Shown here: piece by piece, positions 38,280 to 45,726 of the stretch
How positions within the stretch are numbered: position 1 is the first letter of the stretch
How the letters are laid out: every line of letters begins with the position of its first letter
DNA from: Pseudomonas sp. B6002
GTDB lineage: Bacteria > Pseudomonadota > Gammaproteobacteria > Pseudomonadales > Pseudomonadaceae
Assembly (NCBI RefSeq): GCF_013385985.1
Contig: NZ_JACAOY010000006.1
Location: 186,001 to 250,000, forward strand
Length of the DNA stretch: 64,000 bases
Direction: 5' to 3'
Program-made: the position numbers and the translations under genes
The notes under the pieces: generated by a model
The model's database searches: none
Seen by the model: the letters and a program-made list of their open reading frames with translations, nothing else
Told to the model about the DNA's origin: nothing

Positions 38280-38306
38280 GTGTTTGACGCTGTTATGGTT
38301 ATGAAA

Positions 38307-38328
38307 AAAAATAATAATTAGCTTAGAT
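38307..38328 (+). promoter_or_regulatory. Shared AT-rich sulfur-promoter motif, copy 3
   Basis: AAAATAATAATTAGCTTAGA lies about 80-100 bases upstream of the class II aldolase gene and shares AATTAGCTTA with the other copies (ATTAGCTTA in the copy at 36901). It is the weakest of the four. Confidence 0.5.
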
Positions 38329-38406
38329 TAAAATGTGCTTTTTATTATTTTTTTGCACCCCGTAGGCTTGCCTGGAAGTCCTTAAGGCCATCCAGGAAGT
38401 TTTGCC

Positions 38407-39201
38407 ATGAGCAGCGTCACCTCGATTTCCAGCGTTTCCAACAACGTTCGCCAACGCGTCACCCCGGAAGAATGGGAAGTGCGCGTCAAACTGGCCGCCG
38501 CCTATCGCCTGGCGGCCTTGTACAAATGGACCGACCACATCTACACCCACTTCTCCGCCCGCGTGCCGGGCCCGGAGGAGCATTTCCTGATCAACGCCTT
38601 CGGCTTGCTGTTCGATGAAATCAGCGCCTCCAACCTGGTCAAGGTTGACCTCGACGGCACCATCGTCGACGACCCCACTGGCCTGGGCATCAACTACGCC
38701 GGCTACGTGATCCACAGCGCCATCCACGGCGCGCGGCATGACCTGCAGGCGGTGTTGCACACCCATACCCGCGACGGCATCGCGGTGTCGGCGCAGAAGG
38801 ACGGTTTGCTGCCCATCTCCCAGCATTCCATCGGCTTCTCCGGGCGCGTGGCGTACCACGGCTACGAAGGCGTGGCGTTGGACCTGGACGAACGTGAGCG
38901 GCTGGTCGCAGACCTGGGTGACAAAAGCGTGATGATCCTGCGCAACCACGGCCTGTTGACCGCGGGTGTCAGCGTCGAGCATGCCTTTCAGCAACTGCAA
39001 GGGCTGGAGCGCGCGTGCAACATTCAGATCGCGGCGCAGGCGGCGGGGAATGCGGAGTTGATCTTCCCGCCGGCCGAGGTGGTGGCCAAGGTCGAGAAAC
39101 AAGCCGAAGTGTTCAAGGCCGGCGATGGACCGGGTGTGGCGCGGCATTGGAACGCGCTGATCCGGCAGTTGGAGCGTACTGATACGGACTACAAAAACTG
39201 A
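38407..39201 (+). CDS. Class II aldolase/adducin-family protein
   Basis: The 264-residue protein has the family metal site: the HTHTRDGIAVSA pair of histidines (about 117-119) and a later histidine in LRNHGLLTAG (about 180). The early substrate-binding stretch THFSARVPG is present. Members are zinc-dependent aldolases or epimerases, though many homologues have no known substrate. It follows the sulfur regulator and has a copy of the shared motif upstream, so it may process a carbon skeleton left after desulfurisation. It converges on the second LLM monooxygenase gene. Confidence 0.85.
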   Translation: MSSVTSISSVSNNVRQRVTPEEWEVRVKLAAAYRLAALYKWTDHIYTHFSARVPGPEEHFLINAFGLLFDEISASNLVKVDLDGTIVDDPTGLGINYAGYVIHSAIHGARHDLQAVLHTHTRDGIAVSAQKDGLLPISQHSIGFSGRVAYHGYEGVALDLDERERLVADLGDKSVMILRNHGLLTAGVSVEHAFQQLQGLERACNIQIAAQAAGNAELIFPPAEVVAKVEKQAEVFKAGDGPGVARHWNALIRQLERTDTDYKN

Positions 39202-39227
39202 TCCACGGTACACAGCAGATCCAAAAA

Positions 39228-39315
39228 TGTGGGAGCTGGCTTGCCTGCGATAGCATCAACTCGGTTCATCTGAACAACCGAGGTGTCTGCATCGCAGGCA
39301 AGCCAGCTCCCACAT
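39228..39315. repeat. REP/REPIN palindrome pair
   Basis: TGTGGGAGCTGGCTTGCCTG and its complement lie between convergent genes, the same subvariant as the copy at 5197-5286. Confidence 0.86.
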
Positions 39316-39336
39316 TTGATTTTGCAGTGTTCTGAA

Positions 39337-40419
39337 TTAAGCGACCTGTTTGGCCTGTTCGCGCTCAGCAATCAGCTGGCGGGTGAGGGGGATCAGGCGC
39401 TTGCCGTAGTCGATCGCATCATTGAGCGGGTCGAAGCCGCGGATCAGGAACGTGGTGATCCCCAGGTCGTAGTAATCCACCAGTGCTTCAGCCACCTGTT
39501 CGGCGGTGCCCACCAGGGAGGTGGAGTTACCCTGCGCCCCGAGCAACCCGGCGATACCGGTCCACAGGCGCTTGTCCAAGCGTGTACCTTGCGCCGCTGC
39601 CGCGAGCAGTCGACGCGATCCTTCATTCGGCGGTTCGCGCCGCACAAAGCCATTTTTCTCAGCCAGCGCAGTGGCCTGTTGCAGGATGCTGTCGGCACGC
39701 GCCCACGCCAGTTCTTCGGTCTCCGCGAGGATCGGCCGCAGTGACAGACTGAAGCGAATCGTGCGCCCATGCTTGGCTGCTTCGGCGCGTACCTGGGTCA
39801 CGATTTCGCGCACTTGCTCATAGGTTTCACCCCACAACGCATACACGTCAGCATGCTTGCCCGCCACCGCAATCGCGGCCGCCGAAGACCCACCGAAGTA
39901 CAGCGGGATATGCGGCTGTTGCGGCGACTTTACCGTGGAGTGCGCGCCTTCGACCTGGTAGTAAGTGCCGTCGAAATCGAACGGTTGCTCGCTGGTCCAT
40001 TCCTGGCGCACCACGCTCAGGTATTCGTCGGTGCGCGCATAGCGTTCGTCCTTGCCGATATGGCTGCCGTCGGCACGCAACTCACGGTCGTCGCCGCCGG
40101 TGATGATGTGCACGGCGGTGCGCCCGCCGTTGAACACATCCAGCGTGTTGAACTGGCGGGCGGCGAGGGTGGGCTGGGCAAAACCCGGGCGGTGGGCGAT
40201 CAGGAACTTGAGCTTGCTGGTCACGCTCGCCGCGTGGGAGGCGATCAGCGTGCTGTCGGGGCTGTTGGAATGGAACGCCACCAGGGCGCGGTCGAAACCG
40301 GCTTCCTCGTGGGCGCGGGCCACGGTTTCGACGTAGTCCGGTTGCAGGGTCGGGCCGCTGCGCGGGTGGATTTCGGAAGCGTGGTGGCCGCCGATATAGC
40401 CGATGAATTCGATGCTCAT
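39337..40419 (-). CDS. LLM-class alkanesulfonate-type monooxygenase, SsuD-like
   Basis: The 360-residue protein shows the SsuD/LLM pattern: FDRALVAFHSNSPDSTLIASHAASVTSKLKFLIAHRPG, FNGGRTAVHIITGGDDRELRADG and IPLYFGGSSAAAIAVAGKHADVYALWGE. Such enzymes use FMNH2 and oxygen to release sulfite from alkanesulfonates. No FMN reductase (SsuE) or permease is adjacent. It is transcribed alone on the minus strand, from a region holding the fourth copy of the shared AT-rich motif. Confidence 0.88.
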   Translation of the reverse strand: MSIEFIGYIGGHHASEIHPRSGPTLQPDYVETVARAHEEAGFDRALVAFHSNSPDSTLIASHAASVTSKLKFLIAHRPGFAQPTLAARQFNTLDVFNGGRTAVHIITGGDDRELRADGSHIGKDERYARTDEYLSVVRQEWTSEQPFDFDGTYYQVEGAHSTVKSPQQPHIPLYFGGSSAAAIAVAGKHADVYALWGETYEQVREIVTQVRAEAAKHGRTIRFSLSLRPILAETEELAWARADSILQQATALAEKNGFVRREPPNEGSRRLLAAAAQGTRLDKRLWTGIAGLLGAQGNSTSLVGTAEQVAEALVDYYDLGITTFLIRGFDPLNDAIDYGKRLIPLTRQLIAEREQAKQVA

Positions 40420-40521
40420 GGTCTTTCCTTGTTCAGTGCGTGGTGGTCACCTCCACCGGGCAAGGGGTCGGTTATTCGCCTTCAAAGTAGGGGCAGGGGC
40501 AAGGCCTGTAAAATGCCGATT

Positions 40522-40545
40522 GGTTCTAACCTAATTATTAAAATA
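40522..40545 (-). promoter_or_regulatory. Shared AT-rich sulfur-promoter motif, copy 4
   Basis: On the minus strand it reads TATTTTAATAATTAGGTTAG followed by AACC, 103 bases upstream of the SsuD-like start. Both ends match copy 1 (TATTTTAAT...AACC), and a GATCATT follows each on the outer side. Confidence 0.6.
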
Positions 40546-40683
40546 AAGAATGATCATTTTTTTGTGTATCAGTAATATGCATTTTGTGGCTGCATAAAAA
40601 ATGCCCTTTGCATTCCCGCGGTTGAATTGGTGTTGAGAGTGGTTATCATCACGCCTCGTTCATCAGCCATTGGGAATGCCTTC

Positions 40684-41418
40684 ATGACCACCGCCGATCC
40701 GTATGCGTTATCTGCCGAATTCTACGATGTGCTGTGCGAGCAGCAGTGGTTGCAACGCGGCGGGCCTATCGCCCGGGCGTTGCAGGAAGTGGACCCCAAC
40801 GGGGTGATTCTGGATGTCGGCGCCGGCACCGGGCCGTGTGTTCAGGTGATCGCCGAGGCCTTGCCCAACGCGCGCATTCTTGCGGTGGAACCTTCGGCCG
40901 CCATGCGCGCGGCGTTGGTGGGGCGGATCATGCGCAGCAGCGATTTGCGCCAACGCGTCACCGTGTTGGCCGGCACCCTCGAGCAGGTCACCTTGCCGTC
41001 ACGCCTGTCCGCGGCGGTCATCTGCGGCACCATTGGTTACCTCGATACAGCACAGCGCCACCACCTCTGGCAGCAACTGGCCGAGCGCCTGGATGAGCGC
41101 GGCCTCGTCATCGTCGACGTGATGATGCTCAAGGCGCCGCAAACGGTGCCGCTGATGCAGGTCGCCAACGCGGACATCGGCGAACACACCTACCACGTCG
41201 CCCTGCAGGGTGAGCCCGCCGGCGGCGACCTGATGCACTGGACCCTCGACTATCAGGTGCGTGCCGGCGAGCAGGTGCTGCGCCAGTTCCAGGCCGACCA
41301 TCACTGGCACACCTTCGGCCTCGAACAGGTCGCCGAAGAGGCCGGCGCCGCAGGGTTTGTGCTTGAGCCTTTGGGCGATGCGCTGATCCCCGCCGCAGTC
41401 TTGCGCAAGCGCAGTTAA
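40684..41418 (+). CDS. Class I SAM-dependent methyltransferase
   Basis: The 244-residue protein has SAM motif I ILDVGAGTGPCVQV (about residues 37-50), an acidic residue at the end of strand 2 (ILAVEPSAAM) and motif II-like AAVICGTIGYL. The acceptor is unknown. It is transcribed toward the siderophore-side MFS gene but separated from it by a likely terminator. Whether it belongs to the siderophore locus is open; the N-methyltransferase needed for a pyochelin-like product is already built into the NRPS. Confidence 0.82.
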   Translation: MTTADPYALSAEFYDVLCEQQWLQRGGPIARALQEVDPNGVILDVGAGTGPCVQVIAEALPNARILAVEPSAAMRAALVGRIMRSSDLRQRVTVLAGTLEQVTLPSRLSAAVICGTIGYLDTAQRHHLWQQLAERLDERGLVIVDVMMLKAPQTVPLMQVANADIGEHTYHVALQGEPAGGDLMHWTLDYQVRAGEQVLRQFQADHHWHTFGLEQVAEEAGAAGFVLEPLGDALIPAAVLRKRS

Positions 41419-41427
41419 TCCCGATTC

Positions 41428-41462
41428 GGGGGGCCGTTGCAGGTTACGGGCGGCGCCCCTTT
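41428..41462 (+). terminator. Candidate intrinsic terminator after the methyltransferase
   Basis: GGGGGGCCG and CGGCGCCCC form a stem with one mismatch around a 14-base loop, followed by only TTT. The short T-run lowers confidence. Confidence 0.45.
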
Positions 41463-41512
41463 GGCGGATCCCGTTAGATGGGCTTTTTCAGCATTTGGGG
41501 CAGGGTGAACAC

Positions 41513-42769
41513 ATGCAATCGGTTGTCGAGACTTCCCCCGCCAGCCCGCGCGCGGCGGTGACGCGGGATTGGCGAATTGTGCTGGTGGTGGCCGGTCTGT
41601 ACCTGGCCCAGGGCTTGCCGGTGGGACTGGCGTTCCAGGCGTACCCCACGCTGTTGCGCAACATGGGCGCCTCCCTCGACCTGGTGGCGTTGACCCCGTT
41701 GGCGAGCCTGCCGTGGGTGGCCAAGCTGTTCTGGGCCGCTGCCGTGGAAAACCGCTGGAGCCCGCGCCTGGGGCGGCGTCGCAGCTGGATTCTGCCGTTG
41801 CAGGCAGGCTCGGTGCTGACCCTGGCGGCCATGGCGCTGGTGCCCTTTGATGTGCCGAACATGGGTCTGTTGCTGGGCCTGATTGCCTTGCTCTCGCTGT
41901 TCAGTGCCACCCAGGACATCGCCGTCGATGGCCTGGCCGCCGAGCGTTTGCCGAGCGCCAGCCTGGGGCGCGTCAACACCTTCCAGGTGGCGGGTTTCAT
42001 GGTCGGCATGCTGCTCGGCGGGCCGGGCACGATGCTGCTGTTCGATCACTTCAGCGCGCCGCTGGTCTTTACCTTGTTGGCGGCTGTGGTGCTGCTGTGC
42101 AGCCTGCCGGTGCTGTTCTGGCAGGAGCCCGCTGCATTGCCGGCGGCAGACAAAGCCAGCCTGCGGCGCTTCTTCAAACGTCGGTTTTCCGGGCGCCTGA
42201 CGGCCCTGGTGATGCTGGTGACTCTTGGCGGCTCGACGTTCTTCGGCCTGGCCAAATTGATCCTGCTCGATGATGGCTGGTCGGTGAGTGATGTGGGGGT
42301 GCTGGCCGGTGTCGGGCAGTTGCTCACCATCATCGTTGGCTGTGGCGTGGCCGGGTTGTTGCTGCGCCATTACTCGCGCTGGAGCACCTTGCTGACGGGC
42401 CTGGCGATGGTCGGTTCGGCCGGAGTGCTGTGGCTGGGTCTGGTGCTGCAACCGGGCCTGTCGGGCATGGGGTATGTGAGCGTGGCGACAGTGCTGGGCG
42501 GGCTGGGCATTGGTGTCACCAGCGTGGCGTCCTACACCTTGGCGATGCGCTTTGCGCAGTTGGGCGAACAGCCGGGCACGGACTGTTCGGTGTTCCAGGG
42601 CTTGCAGACCCTCGGCGATATCCTGGTGTCTTCGGTGGCCATCGGCGTGGCGGCCAGCTGGGGTTACGCCAGTGGCCTGGGCGTCGGCTTGCTGGCCCTG
42701 GCTGCTGCGCTCGGCATGCTCTGGCATGTGCGGCGCAGCACCCGTGGGCTGGGGTTGGACGACGCCTAA
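41513..42769 (+). CDS. MFS siderophore transporter, RhtX/FptX-like
   Basis: The 418-residue protein has about twelve membrane segments. The opening YLAQGLPVGLAFQAYPTLLRNMGASLDLVALTPLASLPWVAKLFWAAAVENRW resembles the RhtX/FptX inner-membrane siderophore importers and the related AmpG permeases. FptX takes up ferripyochelin in P. aeruginosa, so uptake of this locus's ferri-siderophore is likely. Unlike usual fptABCX loci, it lies alone on the plus strand and converges on the biosynthetic operon, its end overlapping the thioesterase gene's end by four bases. ATG 41513 follows AGGGTG. No Fur box was seen in the short gap before it. Confidence 0.8.
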   Translation: MQSVVETSPASPRAAVTRDWRIVLVVAGLYLAQGLPVGLAFQAYPTLLRNMGASLDLVALTPLASLPWVAKLFWAAAVENRWSPRLGRRRSWILPLQAGSVLTLAAMALVPFDVPNMGLLLGLIALLSLFSATQDIAVDGLAAERLPSASLGRVNTFQVAGFMVGMLLGGPGTMLLFDHFSAPLVFTLLAAVVLLCSLPVLFWQEPAALPAADKASLRRFFKRRFSGRLTALVMLVTLGGSTFFGLAKLILLDDGWSVSDVGVLAGVGQLLTIIVGCGVAGLLLRHYSRWSTLLTGLAMVGSAGVLWLGLVLQPGLSGMGYVSVATVLGGLGIGVTSVASYTLAMRFAQLGEQPGTDCSVFQGLQTLGDILVSSVAIGVAASWGYASGLGVGLLALAAALGMLWHVRRSTRGLGLDDA

Positions 42770-43560
42770 GGCATTTCAAGGGCCTGGGAGTGATTCACCC
42801 CCAGGTACCGGCTGACACAGCGCAATACCGCCTCACGCTGGGGCACCAGGTAAAAATGCCCGCCTTCAAAGTGGTGCACCTGCAGGCCTTCACGGGTTTC
42901 CTGTGCCCAGGCCTCGGCATCCCCGGGGTTCAGCTCTCGATCATCACGCCCCACCAGCACCTCGATGGGCACGTTCAAGCGCGCACGCTCGGGGGCGGGC
43001 CGGTACGTCTCGATCAACTGGTAGTCATTGCGCAAGATCGGCAAGGCCATGGCCTGCAGTTCCGGTGAGGTTTGCAAGGCCTTGGGGCTGCCACCCAACG
43101 CGGCAATGTCTGCCAGCAACCGCGCATCGTCCGCCAGGTGCAGGCAGCCGCCGTGATGACGTTCAGGGCCTTCGCGGCCTGACACCATCAAGCAGATCGG
43201 CAGCCTCAGCGCCTGGCGTTGCAAGGCCAGGCACAGCTCATGGGCCACCGCCGCGCCCATGCTGTGGCCGAACAGCGCATAAGGGCGGTCGAGCCATGCG
43301 GGCACGGCCGCCATCAGGGCATTCACCAGCGCATGCATGTGTGGGATCAACGGCTCATTGATGCGCTCTTCGCGCCCGGGCAATTGCACGGCGATCACTT
43401 CAATACTCGGCGGCAGCAGGCGCGCCCAATCGGCAAAAAAACGGGCGCCGCCGCCGGCATGGGCCAGGCAGAACAGGCGCTGGCGGGCCAGGGGGCGCGG
43501 TTCGAAACGGCGCACCCAGCGTTGCTGATGCTGTTGCAGGTGCAGGATTTCATTGAGCAC
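42766..43560 (-). CDS. pchC: Type II editing thioesterase, PchC/YbtT-like
   Basis: The 264-residue alpha/beta hydrolase has the nucleophile elbow GHSMG (Ser100), an acid region VGRDDREL and a final histidine in FEGGHFYLV. The early LFCLAHAGGGARFFADW pattern is typical of NRPS-associated type II thioesterases, which clear wrongly loaded carrier proteins. GTG 43560 is chosen because GAGGA lies ten bases upstream; TTG 43584 would lengthen it by eight residues. It overlaps the end of the imide reductase gene by eleven bases and is the last gene of the siderophore operon. Confidence 0.85.
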   Translation of the reverse strand: MLNEILHLQQHQQRWVRRFEPRPLARQRLFCLAHAGGGARFFADWARLLPPSIEVIAVQLPGREERINEPLIPHMHALVNALMAAVPAWLDRPYALFGHSMGAAVAHELCLALQRQALRLPICLMVSGREGPERHHGGCLHLADDARLLADIAALGGSPKALQTSPELQAMALPILRNDYQLIETYRPAPERARLNVPIEVLVGRDDRELNPGDAEAWAQETREGLQVHHFEGGHFYLVPQREAVLRCVSRYLGVNHSQALEMP

Positions 43561-44632
43561 GGGGCAGGTTCCTCGTTGGGGCAACCCAGGCCTGCATGGC
43601 CAGGGGCACCGGGGGCTCGGGGTGGATGGCTTGGGCGGGGCCCAGCACAGTGCCCAGTTGCTGCCAGGCTTTGCAGCAACTGAGGTGGAACTGTGCCAGG
43701 GCCGAGTCGTTGGGCTGTCCGATTGCGGCGTGTACCCGCAGCAAGGCGTGGGCGATGCTGTCGGGCCACAGGTCGCTGAACACCTCGCGCAAGGTCGGTG
43801 GCTGCGGATGACCGATCAGGCTGCTCACCGCCAGGTCCAGGGCTGGGGCGTCGCCGTCCATTTCCAGCACGCCCTGGGCATTGCGGTGCACGTGGGCGCG
43901 GGGGCTCCACAGCACGCTGGCGTGGGTGTCGGTCAGGCTCAACGTGCCGCCACGGGTGCCCAGCACAATACGGTGCAGCAACTGGGTGTGGTTGTCCGGA
44001 TCGCCCGGGTGCATCTGGTTCTGCACCCGCAAATGCAGGGGGATTCCGGCCAGTTCGCCGCTGATGCTCATGAACGGCCCCACGGCTTCGGCGTGCAGGT
44101 TGAAGGCCCAGGGGCGCAGGCCGCCGAGGGCCTGGCCGAGCATCTCCACCAGCGGGAACAGCACGTGCACGCTGCAGGCGGCTTCGATGTACTCGGCTTC
44201 ACGCAGGCTCAGCACATGGCGCGCCGCGTCGATAAAACACCGCACGGGCGCCAGGTCGCTGTAGAACGGATTGAGCCGGTACAGCACGCCGTGCTGCCGG
44301 GCCAGGCGCAGGCAGTCGACCACTTCGTCGTGATGCACCGGGTGCTCCTGGACCACGTTGATGCCTCGGGCCAGCAATGCCTTGGCCAGCTCGGTGCCAT
44401 GGCCGCCGACCACCGCCGAACGCACGGCCACGCAGGCCAGGTCCACCTCGGGCAGCTCCTCGACATTGCGGTACAGCGGCACCTGCCAGCGCCGGGCACA
44501 GGCCTCGGACGCTGCGCTGCCGCGTCCCAGGATGCCCACCACGTGGTAGTGCGCCGGCAATCGCGCAAGGCCTTGCAGGTAGACATTGCCGAAGGTGGTG
44601 CCGCATACAATCACCCTTAATACCGTGCTCAT
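43550..44632 (-). CDS. pchG: Thiazolinyl imide reductase, PchG/Irp3-like
   Basis: The 360-residue protein has a Gfo/Idh/MocA-like Rossmann start (RVIVCGTTFGNVYLQGLARLPAHYHVVGILGRGS) and the family's mid-region VVQEHPVHHDEVVDCLRLARQHGVLYRLNPFYSDLAPVRCF. PchG and Irp3/YbtU reduce one carrier-bound thiazoline to thiazolidine with NADPH. In this locus it would act on the chain held by the NRPS carrier domains. It starts inside the stop of the saccharopine-dehydrogenase-like gene (ATGA). Two kinds of reductase gene in one operon is unusual. Confidence 0.85.
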   Translation of the reverse strand: MSTVLRVIVCGTTFGNVYLQGLARLPAHYHVVGILGRGSAASEACARRWQVPLYRNVEELPEVDLACVAVRSAVVGGHGTELAKALLARGINVVQEHPVHHDEVVDCLRLARQHGVLYRLNPFYSDLAPVRCFIDAARHVLSLREAEYIEAACSVHVLFPLVEMLGQALGGLRPWAFNLHAEAVGPFMSISGELAGIPLHLRVQNQMHPGDPDNHTQLLHRIVLGTRGGTLSLTDTHASVLWSPRAHVHRNAQGVLEMDGDAPALDLAVSSLIGHPQPPTLREVFSDLWPDSIAHALLRVHAAIGQPNDSALAQFHLSCCKAWQQLGTVLGPAQAIHPEPPVPLAMQAWVAPTRNLPRAQ

Positions 44633-45726
44633 AACACGCCTTCCTCTTCGGCCGTGGTCGTCTGCGCCGCCAGGTTGACGATGCTCAGGGCCTGGCACGC
44701 AGAGTCGGCTTGCACGGCCGTGATCACGTCGTCGGGCATCAGGCAGTCACCGGCCCAGTGCGCGCCACGCCAGGACGGATCGCGCAGCAACTGCAACGTC
44801 GCACACACCGCGACGCAGGCACTCAGCCCATAACTGTCCTGGCTGCTCAGTACCGCGCGTTGGCGCACGGCTTGCCCGCCACGCCAGCCGCTGAGTTCCA
44901 CGCTCAGCCGGTAGTACGGGCGACGGCCGAGCAATTGCAGTTCAGCGGCGTGCACCAGTTGCGCCACCGCAGCGGGCAGGGCGCTCGGGTCCTGGCTCAG
45001 GCGTTGGCATGACGCAGCGATCAGCGCCGGGATCTCGGCCTGGTCGAATACGTTATGAAAGCTCGCCCGGGGCACACCAAGGGTGCGCGCCAGGCGTTGC
45101 AGTTCATCGGTGAGGTAGGCACTGCAAAACACCGCTTCGGGAAAGCCCGCCAGGCGCTGAGCCTGCTGCTCGATTGGCGATGCTTGCACACGGCCTTCTA
45201 CCCATTGGGCGTTCGGCGTACCAAAGCCGCCCAGGGCGCTGAGCAACACATCGGCACCGCCGGCCTGGCTGCAATGCTCGCGGCCACCGGCGTGAATGTG
45301 CAGGCTACTGACCCGGTCGAAGCCCCGATTCGCCATCCAGCGCGGCAGCAACGCAGTAAGGCCCGGAAACACCCCGGCGCCGATGATTGAAGGCTGACGG
45401 GCACCCTGTAACGCCGTCAGCAACGCCGCATTGCCAAAGGCATCCACATACGCCGCACCCGCCGCCTGGGCGGCTTGGGCCACGCGGTCACCCACTTGCC
45501 ACGACGGCCCCGCGCAGTTGAGGACCACCTGGCAGCCGCTGCAAAACGCCGCCAGTGCCTGTGGGTCGAATACATCCAACACCCCTCCATCGACATCTTC
45601 TGGCCAGCTTTGAGCCCGGCGCTGGCCTGCACGCACGTGCACGTCCGCCTGCCGCCGCAACTGAGCCAGCGCCGCGCTGCCCACGGCCCCTCCGGCGCCG
45701 ACCAGTCCAACCAAACGCCGGCTCAT
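44629..45726 (-). CDS. Saccharopine-dehydrogenase-like protein, possible second thiazoline reductase
   Basis: The 365-residue protein starts with a Rossmann motif (LVGLVGAGGAVGSAALAQL). It carries the family pattern VVLNCAGPSWQVGDRVAQAAQAAGAAYVDAFGNAAL, then IIGAGVFPGLTALLP. From memory, the enantio-pyochelin locus of P. protegens uses a reductase, PchK, unlike PchG; I cannot confirm that it is of this family. Given its place in the operon, between the terminal NRPS and PchG-like genes with ATGA overlaps on both sides, a tailoring reduction of a ring is the most likely role. Dehydrogenation of a thiazoline to a thiazole is another option. Confidence 0.72.
   Translation of the reverse strand: MSRRLVGLVGAGGAVGSAALAQLRRQADVHVRAGQRRAQSWPEDVDGGVLDVFDPQALAAFCSGCQVVLNCAGPSWQVGDRVAQAAQAAGAAYVDAFGNAALLTALQGARQPSIIGAGVFPGLTALLPRWMANRGFDRVSSLHIHAGGREHCSQAGGADVLLSALGGFGTPNAQWVEGRVQASPIEQQAQRLAGFPEAVFCSAYLTDELQRLARTLGVPRASFHNVFDQAEIPALIAASCQRLSQDPSALPAAVAQLVHAAELQLLGRRPYYRLSVELSGWRGGQAVRQRAVLSSQDSYGLSACVAVCATLQLLRDPSWRGAHWAGDCLMPDDVITAVQADSACQALSIVNLAAQTTTAEEEGVL

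Noticed and set aside
41513-42769. Calling the MFS gene AmpG (muropeptide permease)
   Set aside because: The fold is related, but the length and the siderophore context fit RhtX/FptX better; kept as FptX-like with moderate confidence.
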